A DNA stretch of 64,000 nucleotides from Parietaria judaica (taxonomy: Eukaryota; Streptophyta; Magnoliopsida; Rosales; Urticaceae): the NCBI GenBank assembly GCA_954871525.1, contig OX940862.1:37192232-37256231 (forward strand). Reading direction: 5' to 3'. Shown here in pieces: positions 55,844-64,000 of this stretch (positions are counted from its first letter, which is position 1; each line of letters starts with the position of its first letter). A model generated the notes under the pieces. That model was not told the origin of the DNA. It made no database searches and saw only the letters and a program-made list of their open reading frames with translations. Both the position numbers and the translations under genes were made by a program.

Positions 55844-58371
55844 ATGTCTATAAATTTTGATTTGTCAAAAGTGCATCACCTACATAAAGGAGGTTTCAGG
55901 TATTTCATCACCTTCACTGATGACTTCAGTCGATACGGTTATGTATACTTAATGAAACACAAATCTGAATCACTTGAAAAGTTCAAGCAATTCAAGAATG
56001 AAGCTGAAAATCAATTAGCAAGAAAAGTTAAAGCCATACGATCTGATCGAGGTGGCGAATACTTGAGCGATGATTTCAAAGCTTACCTCCGTGACATGGG
56101 AATCATTTCATCACTGACCCCTCCAGGTACACCCCAACTGAATGGTGTATCTGAGAGGAGAAATCGAACCTTGTTGAACATGGTTCGATCAATGATGAAT
56201 AAAACTAACTTACCTGAGTCCCTATGGGGACACGCACTTATGACAGCAGCTACCACACTGAACTGTGTGCCATCTAAGACGGTTCCTTCGACCCCATATG
56301 AGATGTGGAAAGGAAGAATACCGGATTTGCATTTCATGAGAATCTGGGGATGTGAGGCATATGTCAAGACTCTAATGTCTGACAAGCTCAGCCCCAAATC
56401 GGTTAAATGTAACTTTGTGGGATACCCAATGGAAACTCCTGGGTATTACTTCTATCAAAAACACACAGGCAAAATAATAGTTTCCAAAACCGGTGTTTTC
56501 TTAGAAGAAGATTTTCTCTCTAGAAAGTCTAGTGGGAGAAACATTGTTCTTAATGAAGAGCAAGAACCACAAGATACTCAAGAACAAGAAATGGACACAG
56601 AAGGTACTCACACATCGAGTTATGAACATCGTGATCAGATCATGGTTGATAACCAAATAGAAAACGTTGTTCTAAACGAAGAAGTTGAGAATGAGATTGT
56701 CAATGAAGAACCTCAAGAAAATATAGTTCTATACGATGTACCCATACAAGATGGGATTAGTGAGCAACTTGATTACACGCTGACATCACGAAGATCAATT
56801 AGAGATAGTCAACCTCCTCTTAAATTGAACCTTCTTGTTTCAATAGAAGATGAAACTGTTCATGAAGACGATGGTGAAGAACCTGAATCTTATAACGAAG
56901 CAATGTCGGGAGATGACTCATACAAATGGCTGGAAGCCATGAACTCTGAGATGGACTCCATGTATATCAACGAAGTATGGGACCTCGTTGATGCTCCCAA
57001 AGGGTCCAAACCCATTAGTCGCTAAAGGTTATCGACAAATTCATGGTATTGACTATGATGAAACTTTCTCTCCTGTTGCCATGTTCAAGTCCATAAGAAT
57101 CTTGCTAGCCATTGCAGCAATTCATGATTATGAAATATGGCAAATGGACGTGAAGACCGCGTTCTTGAATGGTGTTCTCGAAGAGGATGTGTACATGACA
57201 CAGCCTAAAGGTTTCATAGACCGCAAACATCCAAATAAGGTTTGCAAATTGAAAAGATCAATTTATGGTCTTAAGCAAGCATCTCGAAGCTGGAATCGTC
57301 GTTTTGATGAATTAATTACTGATTTTGGTTTTGTTAAGAACAAAGACGATCCTTGTGTATATATCAAATCGAGTGGGAGCAAAATAGTTTTCCTGATTCT
57401 TTATGTAGATGACATACTGATAATAGGAAACGATACATCTGAACTCCAGACCGTGAAGGAGTGATTGAGAAAATGTTTCTCAATGAAAGACTTAGGAGAA
57501 GCCGCCTATATACTAGGCGTAAAGATTCAAAGAAATAGAAATCAAAGAATCTTATCTCTAAGCCAAGGTACATATATTGACAAAATTGTTAAAAGGTTTA
57601 AAATGGACAAATCGAAAAAAGGTTTTACACCGATGACCCATAAGACATACTTAACCAAGAAGCAATATTTCAGAAGAAATCAAAAGTATGGAGAAAATTC
57701 CATATGCTTCAGCTATTGGTTCAATAATGTATGCAGTGATATGTACGAGACCAGATGTAGCTTTTGGATTAAGCATGACAAGTAGATTTCAATCCAACCC
57801 TGGTTTTAACCATTGGACAGCCGTTAAGAATATCTTGCGTTATTTAAACAGAACAAAAGATAGATGTTTGACATGCGGTGGTGCAAAAGAATTAACTATT
57901 GAAGGATATTCTGATGCAAGCTTCCAAACAGACAGGGATGATTTCAAATCTCAAACAGGATATGTATTATGTGCAAATGGTGGTGCTGTTACGTGGAACA
58001 GCAGTAAACAAGCTACGGTAGCTGATTCAACCACTGAATCTGAGTACATTGCTGCATCTGATGCTGCAAAAGAGGCTGTATGGATCAAGAAATTTGTTTC
58101 TGATCTTGGTGTAGTTCCTAGCATTGGTGATCCTGTGAAGCTTTTCTGTGATAACAACGGAGCTATAGCACAAGCCAAGGAACCAAGATCAAACAAGACA
58201 ACAAAGCATGTACTCAGAAAGTACCATCTGATCAGAGACATTGTTGATCGGAAGGACATAGAGATGAGGAGAGTAGACACTGAAGAAAATGTAGCAGATC
58301 CGATGACAAAGTCTTTGTCGAAAGAAAAGCATTTTCGTCATGCGGAAAGTATTGGGATAAAGAACCCATAA
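55844..58371 (+). pseudogene. Copia pol remnant (integrase core, RT, RNase H), disabled
   Basis: Integrase core (FTDDFSRYGYVYLMKHKSES, IRSDRGGEY, TPQLNGVSERRNRTL), then RT (LVAKGYRQIHGIDYDETFSP, VKTAFLNGVLEEDVYMTQP, YVDDIL) and RNase H (YSDASFQTD, STTESEYIAASDA, end EKHFRHAESIGI). A deletion near 57015 removes the conserved start of RT; TGA at 57462-57464 replaces the usual Trp of a KEWL motif; a frameshift near 57690 follows. The zinc knuckle, protease and N-terminal integrase are missing upstream. It cannot make active enzymes. Confidence 0.85.
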
Positions 58372-59550
58372 ATTTCTGTTACGATTTTATTATCTGAACC
58401 TGATTTTGGTTCGGGAACAAATTTTATGTAATTATTATCATTCATTAAATTTGAAGCACATTATTATTTTCTTTAAAAGGCAAGTTTCATCATTTAAAAA
58501 GTTCATATCAATATTTTATTCAAAACATTGATATCAAGCTAAACAAATGTAGTTCCTAAGATGTCTTCGAGACATTCTTGAATTTCCCGAGTCAAGAAAT
58601 CATTATGAAGAAACAAAGAGGGACTATCAATGATATTCATAATTGACTGGTACATGTTGTTAAGATAAAAGGAAGGGGTCCTTGATATCTAAGAGATATT
58701 CTTATACATGTAGGCACTAGTCGGAAAGACTAGCAGTGCTGGAAGACTCGCACTCTAAGTATTCTCACATGGAAACGAAACCTTGGAACAAGGGGACACT
58801 GAGAAACTTAGAGATATGAAGAGACTCCAAAGTTTGAGAACATCATGAGTCCATCACTGGGTAAGTTGCATGCTTAGATTACAACTCAACGCTTACCGTA
58901 ACTGGAAAGTCATAACAGCTGTAGTTGGGCATGCGATGAACCTTGTAGGATGGAATGACGTTTCAAGAAAACATGCATCTCCCCATTCCTTTTTGGGGCT
59001 ATACACTTAGGTCCTTCTGAATAGTATAAGTAAAATGAAATCTGTGGCCACAGGCAAAACAAAAGAGTTTTTGTTTTGATGTTTCAATACTTATACCTGA
59101 ATCAGAAATTAGATTAAGGCTTAACAGGTGTTCCAAACCATGACATGTGCCTCATCTAGAGATGTAAAAGGATGTTGAAGGAATCAGTCATATACCTTAT
59201 TTTAATCGTAAAGAACCACATGGTTCACCTCGATTAATCTATAAAAGAGGATTTAAAGTTTTGTAGATTGGGGGAAGTTAAGTCTAGGTGGAGGCCACTT
59301 ACTTCTTGCATACTCATATGAGTATGTGGCCAAAACTACAGAATCCTACAGAGTCACACCGAACTCGCAACGGAAACGGAGTATGATGATTAAATTACAA
59401 TGAAACAAACTTCACATGTAACTTTGATGAACCAGGCATGAGTAGCTGAGAGAATGTACATCTAACCCAAGGCGGCATTCTCGAGTAATACTTTATGTGC
59501 AGTGCGTGCACGGAGATAGCCAATCCGGTGCGTTCGTGCAAGTGGGAGAT
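58372..59550 (+). other. 3' untranslated part of the copia element and polypurine tract
   Basis: No frame; ends with AAGTGGGAGA (about 59540-59549), the polypurine tract directly before the 3' LTR. Confidence 0.6.
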
Positions 59551-60232
59551 TGTTGGTTATGCCCGAACCCGATATTGTATCTCTCGGGTTATCGGATATC
59601 GACCCGATAACCATAACCGACATTATGGGCCCACTCGGGCCCAAGTATTAATTATGATTCATATTAATTAATAATAGATTAATTAATCCATGAATGGGCT
59701 TTTAGAAAGCCCATTGGGTGGGCTTTTAGAAAGCCCATTGGGTGGGCTTTTAGAAAGCCCATTGGGTGGGCTTTTAGAAAGCCCACTAGGTCATGACCAT
59801 AGGGTATTATAAATACCACATCATGACTCATAATTAAACACACAAGATAAACCCTAGCCACCTAGAAATTCGAGCTCCCCTCCCTTGGTAGTCGAATTTT
59901 GGCTTGCTCCCGGCTCAATCAACGGTTGATCATCTAAACACCGACAAGGATCTAACCTATCCTCCGAGGTGTTTTCCGGTCATCTAAGACGTTCCCGAGT
60001 GACGTGGTGGACGAAATAGAGGCGCAACACTTGATGCGTTAAATCCTAAATTCGGCAAGCTCCAGAATCAAAGGAATCGGCAGTTATTCGGTACAGTTGG
60101 CAAAAGTACCAAAGTTTGGTAACGATCTCTAAACGATATCTTAATTCTCGTAATTATTCTAGATCTTTATTGTTCGATGATATCCCGTGATTTCCGCCTC
60201 GGGATTGAGAAAAGTCATCGAAAAACCCAACA
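59551..60232 (+). repeat. 3' LTR of the copia element (682 bp)
   Basis: Same as the 5' LTR but with four hairpin units (59696-59784) instead of two and a TATA box at 59808-59815. Confidence 0.9.
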
Positions 60233-60237
60233 TTGAG

Positions 60238-62095
60238 TTGTTATCTTTTTGTTTATATTTTTATATTAGGATCTTTCTTGCAAATAATATATTAATTTTA
60301 ATATATTGAAAAAAAAAATTAAGGGTAAAAAGGGAGCTGCGAAAATTAGATATTTAGGGTTTTATATTAGGCTTAGGGTTTCATATTTTTCACAAAGTCT
60401 CCCGTAGCTTCATTCTCTCCCAAACTTAGAAATTCTCTAGAGAAAATGAAGTGAAAACTCATTGAGTCTTCAATATTCCCAGCCAAAAAATTCTTCTTCT
60501 TCCATAATCAAGGTATGAGTTGTTTATCTTATTAAATCAAATTTTATTTTCGTAATCCCTAGTAGCAGAATGTTGTCAAATTTTTATCTCCCAAACTACG
60601 TATCAGTTTTGGCTGAAATTTTACCCACAACTTCGATTAGTTTCATAGAAATCCCAGATTTAATTTAAGAATTTTTGGAGCTCTAAATCGCTCGAAATCA
60701 TATTTTCAATTTTTAAATTTTCTAGAAAACCGATAAAATTCTGCAGATCAGATTTTTGTTTTTATTTTTAAAATTCATAGAGTCCGAATTAGAGATTTTA
60801 TGTAGAGATAGATTTTATTGAGAATCCAATTTCGATCATGTTTCATCTTTTAAGAAACTTGAAAATCGTTTGGATGTAGCCCGAAATTGAGTCGCAAGGT
60901 TTTGGCCGAATTAAAAAAAAAAGTATATCTCATAGTTGCAGCCTTTTTTTGAAAATTCTCGACACACGAAAGTTATTTTTTCTTGAAAAATAATGGCAGT
61001 TTGTTAAGAACTATTTTTCCAGTTCCTTACCGATTTTATTATATCGAGAATATACTTTAAAACTTCTATGAAAAACCTAAAACTCTTTTAGTCTTTATGC
61101 CAAGTTCTAGGAACGTTTTTGCTTGTGATAAAACCTAATTTTTAGTTGGGTAATTATTATCTAGGAATATCGCTCGTTGAGGTATCTTCGTCGGAGTCGC
61201 GAGAAGGATTATTGTAGCGATTCAGGTGAGTTCAACCTCACTGCAGTACGAATTAGTTTGACAATAAAAATACATTTGAACATGTTAGTTGTGTGTTTGT
61301 TTGAATATATTGGGTGTGTGAAAATGTTTGTTTGTTATATTGCTTCATGAATGACTACATTTGATATGTTATGAGGATTCAACGATGTTGAAACGTCGCG
61401 AAGGATTTATTATTATGTGACGATCGATGTGATTGTCGAGATATGAAGAATGCCGTTAATGATGAATGGTGGTATACGATGTGAAATTTGTGAAAATGAT
61501 TATCGAGGATATGGATGAATATTCTTGTCATTTATGGATGTTAACAATATAAAAAAGTAAAACATAGGAATTAAGTGTCGTGCCCCCACTATCGAATCGT
61601 GTGAGGCTTATGAGGTTTTTAAAAAGGATCCAAAAAAAAAGAGAGAATGAGACGATGATTAGATTTCTCCCCGAGTTGAAAGGAACGAAGAAGGGATTAA
61701 TCTAACAATATCATGAACCGTCCAATATATTGACCTTAGGCTTCGGGACATGTGCACCCCCGTCTATCTATTGAGTCTCGCGCGAATGAAGTGGTACGTA
61801 CACAATGGTGATCACCTAGGACAAGATTAGTAATAGATCCTAAAACGTAAAATGAAGCATAATTGGACATTTGCATGTTATGTTTTCTTTACATTATTAT
61901 TTTGTGAGAAAATAGTTGTATCTCACTGAGCTTTTAGCTCACACAACATGTTTTTCGTTCATACTGTAGGTAAGAAACCTATGATATGATTTCGTAGTGG
62001 ATTGGACGGTGACGGCGTACAATGGTCAAGTATTTTCAAAGAATTTTAAAGTAGACAGTAGGTGACGGCTTCGAAAAAGTCGGGTGGTTACATTT
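60238..62095 (+). mobile_element. LTR-like block, Ty3/gypsy type, decayed (uncertain ends)
   Basis: Contains the layout I know from plant gypsy LTRs: GAGGTATCTTCGTCGGAGTC, then ATTCAGGTGAGTTCAACCTC, and near the end CTCACTGAGCTTTTAGCTCAC before GTAGGTAAG. No protein domain and no convincing target duplication. It seems to sit inside the hAT element. Confidence 0.35.
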
Positions 62096-62639
62096 ACTGC
62101 CACTATCATCAAATTATTTTTTTCTTTTTTTGAGCTCTTCGTTTCTCAATTAAATAATTTGGCTTTGTTCCCAATTCACTTGCATTCTCTGAAGCATCTA
62201 TCACATTTGTTTCTCTGTATTCTATCAAGTTAGGTGATAATGATTAATTTAGAGGCCCTAATTAATTTGAGAATTAGATAAGGGCCTATTTATTAAAGTC
62301 AAGTAATATGAATTAATTTTTTTAAGGCCCCTAAATTTAATTTAAGTAATATTAATATTAACTAATTTTTTGGGGGCTCCTAAATTTAATTTAAAAGAGT
62401 CTAGATTTTTTTTTTAATGTGATATTGGGGTCCTTAAATTTGATTTTTGGGGGCCCCTATATTTAAGAATATTTGTTTTACTAAAGACACGAGCCTACTC
62501 CACCTCTCCTCAAGCACGACTATGCTATCAACTATTATTTTCTAGTTTCTACGCTTAAGGTGCTGCGTGCATGAAAGCTTCATACGTATGTTAAACAAGA
62601 TCGCCCACCTTGCCTTCAAAAAAATCGCTCACCTTCACT

Positions 62640-62960
62640 CGTAAATGCCGGAAACGATCAAAGTTTTGATCTAAAACTGGCCTACGTCCTTTGGATCTTG
62701 CCGTCGTGTTTTGAATCCTATCGGTGCAATTTGCGGTATTTGTCGCGGCACTCCGAGGACTCGTGGTTGCGCTCCGAAACTCGGCGATACAGTTTGCGGT
62801 TTCGCCGCCGCGCTCCGAGAACTCGCTGATGGAACTCGGAACTCGCCGGTGCATTTTGGGAACTTGGTGAAACGCTACAGAATCGTGCCAATTAAGTTTA
62901 GAACTCGCCAATGCGGTTCGGAAACTTGCTGCGGCAACTGTACGAGATCGGCTGTCGAAG
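62640..62960 (+). repeat. GC-rich degenerate minisatellite
   Basis: Variants of GGAACTCGCCGGTGCATTT and CGCTCCGAGAACTCG occur every ~25-33 bp. Frames on both strands are by-products. Character is like the GC islands at 38081 and 42535. Confidence 0.5.
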
Positions 62961-63074
62961 ATACATGATAACGTAGGTATTTTGAGTCATGGACAAGAAT
63001 ATATTGAGGACTAAAGTTTGAAGGAGAGAGCTCGGAAGGGAGAGAGAAACGACAAAGAAATAAGCTTATGCAGA

Positions 63075-63260
63075 GCAAGGTTTAAAATGTCGCTTGCCGA
63101 TGTCGTTTTGCATTTTTCGTTTTACGAATATATCGCTTGCCGATTAGTATGTCGATGGGAAAATCGAAAAAGAAAAAGGCATGCCTCATATACCGCATTT
63201 TTTGCAAGGGCATACTGCATGCCGATGGAAATTTCGACGGATATTTTGTGAAAAGTATTT
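63075..63260. mobile_element. Relative of the 10110-10291 MITE
   Basis: Shares GCAAGGTTTAAAATGTCGCTT, TTTTACGAATATATCGCTTG and TATGTCGATGG words with the element at 10110. The left end is clear, the right end is degenerate, and no target duplication is visible. Confidence 0.5.
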
Positions 63261-63710
63261 GAGTAGTTAAGTAAGATATTTATATAAGTTCAAAACTACA
63301 TATTTAATAAATACAAGACATAATTGTATACAACAAACACATTTGTAACTTAAATATGTAGGTGAAATGTATAATATTAAGTCCCTTTATTAGTTGAAGT
63401 GTATAAAATTAAGTCAAATTATAATGTGAAGTTAATATGTATGTTAACAAATTTAGGTGAAATGTATGTGTATGTTAAGTATGAAGGTGTGATATTAATT
63501 AAATAACAAAAAGTCCGACATCGATAGATGGCAAGAGTTTGGTGATGTTTATATACTAAATATTAAGGATAAGGGCTTAGGCCCTCTGGGTCAATAAGAT
63601 TTTATGGATGAGGGAGGACTCAGAAAAATGATCCACCACCGTGCGCGCCGCCGCCGTCCGACCGGCTTGGCGAGGTGGAGTGGGGTTGGGTGCTCTTGTG
63701 TTAGAATAAT
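63261..63710. other. Spacer
   Basis: AT-rich with loose repeats of AGGTGAAATGTAT (63360 and 63460). The short GC-rich frame at 63604-63710 has no known domain. Confidence 0.4.
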
Positions 63711-63835
63711 TATTTTTGCCGAAAGTTTAATTGGTATTTTTGTCGAAATCTATAATATATATGATTTTTGCCGAAAGTTTAATTGGTATTTTTTCCGAAA
63801 TCTACCAAATATATGATTTTTGCCGAAATTCCAAC
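63711..63835 (+). repeat. Tandem repeat, ~54-bp unit, about 2.4 copies
   Basis: ATTTTTGCCGAAAGTTTAAT followed by TGGTATTTTT and CGAAATCTA recurs at about 63711 and 63765, with a partial third at 63818. Confidence 0.75.
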
Positions 63836-64000
63836 CATTTTTTACAATTTTTACACACAAAAATGGCAAGAGCTTTCCACCCCCGTGCCCATGTGAATTT
63901 TGCAAAAAAGGTAAAACAATAGCGAAAAGGCAGGCATTTCGAGCCGCATTTCTCCGAAAAAACAAATTTCGAGCGAATTTCCATGCAAAATTCCCGAAAA

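Larger units (their letters stand above)
52064..60232 (+). mobile_element. Ty1/copia retrotransposon, defective, 8.2 kb
   Basis: LTRs at 52064-52697 and 59551-60232 differ by about seven substitutions plus two extra 24-bp units in the 3' copy. Flanks GTGAG (52059-52063) and TTGAG (60233-60237) agree at four of five bases. There is a 2-kb leader, a gag, a shortened pol without zinc knuckle, protease or integrase HHCC domain, and a 1.2-kb 3' region. Pol has several disabling changes. Confidence 0.9.
51257..62524 (-). mobile_element. hAT element (zf-MYM/TTF-type family) carrying a copia insertion
   Basis: Left end CAGGACCGTGCCTGAG and right end CTCAAGCACGACTATG are inverted and match those of the element in EXO84. 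The flanks are CTATCCAC (51249-51256) and CTATCAAC (62525-62532), an 8-bp duplication with one change. Both ends carry GGGGCCC- and GGGCCTTA-like words of this family. A transposase fragment is at 51552-51836. The element grew by insertion of the copia element at 52064 and apparently of further LTR-like DNA up to about 62095. Confidence 0.8.

Noticed and set aside
62591..62968. Open frames on both strands with a Cys-rich look
   Set aside because: They follow the period of the GC-rich degenerate repeat and match no family.

Overview
The window is nuclear DNA of a flowering plant, most probably a eudicot. It holds intron-rich homologues of plant BARD1, PARP2 and EXO84, a plant-specific S1-type secreted protein gene, and dense nests of plant LTR retrotransposons, hAT, Mutator-type and CACTA-type DNA transposons. 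The species cannot be named from the sequence. About one fifth is genic (exons plus introns of four host genes, three of them in the first 16 kb, all on the minus strand). The rest is AT-rich repeat DNA.

Genic part (1-16,000). 42-1718 is the 5' half of a BARD1-type RING / extended-PHD gene that runs off the left edge. 5743-9520 is a complete 18-exon PARP2-type poly(ADP-ribose) polymerase with one SAP motif, WGR and catalytic domains; an E2F-like site and a CTT-N7-AAG (SOG1-type) site lie just upstream. 11554-15963 is a seven-exon exocyst EXO84 gene with a hAT element in one intron and a MITE that supplies its last codons and stop. BARD1 and PARP2 both act in the DNA-damage response; EXO84 tethers secretory vesicles. 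Their proximity need not be functional.

Repeat part. 2435-3171 and 43666-44080 are solo LTRs with perfect 5-bp target duplications. 18341-21096 and 22210-24954 are two copies of the same ~2.75 kb LTR in opposite orientation; the second sits inside a ~260-bp tandem array (about 21,440-26,500). 28883-37894 is a three-level nest: an outer hAT, an inner hAT (29134-37396) with decayed transposase exons, and inside that a young Ale-type Ty1/copia element (29269-34005) with identical 196-bp LTRs. 38796-39840 is a 5'-truncated LINE. 40500-40931 encodes a secreted S-protein homologue. 45388-48930 holds decayed LTR fragments. 48940-50433 is a second copy of the inner hAT family. 51257-62524 is a large hAT carrying a Ty1/copia element (52064-60232) and an LTR-like block.

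Most interesting points: a canonical in-frame intron followed by an acidic tail and stop between gag and pol of the copia element at 52064; the duplicated PARP2 upstream module; rewriting of the EXO84 C terminus by a MITE; the +1 gag/pol register in the otherwise intact Ale element; and a tandem hairpin whose copy number differs between the two LTRs of one element. All exon boundaries, repeat ends and counts were read by eye without alignment software.
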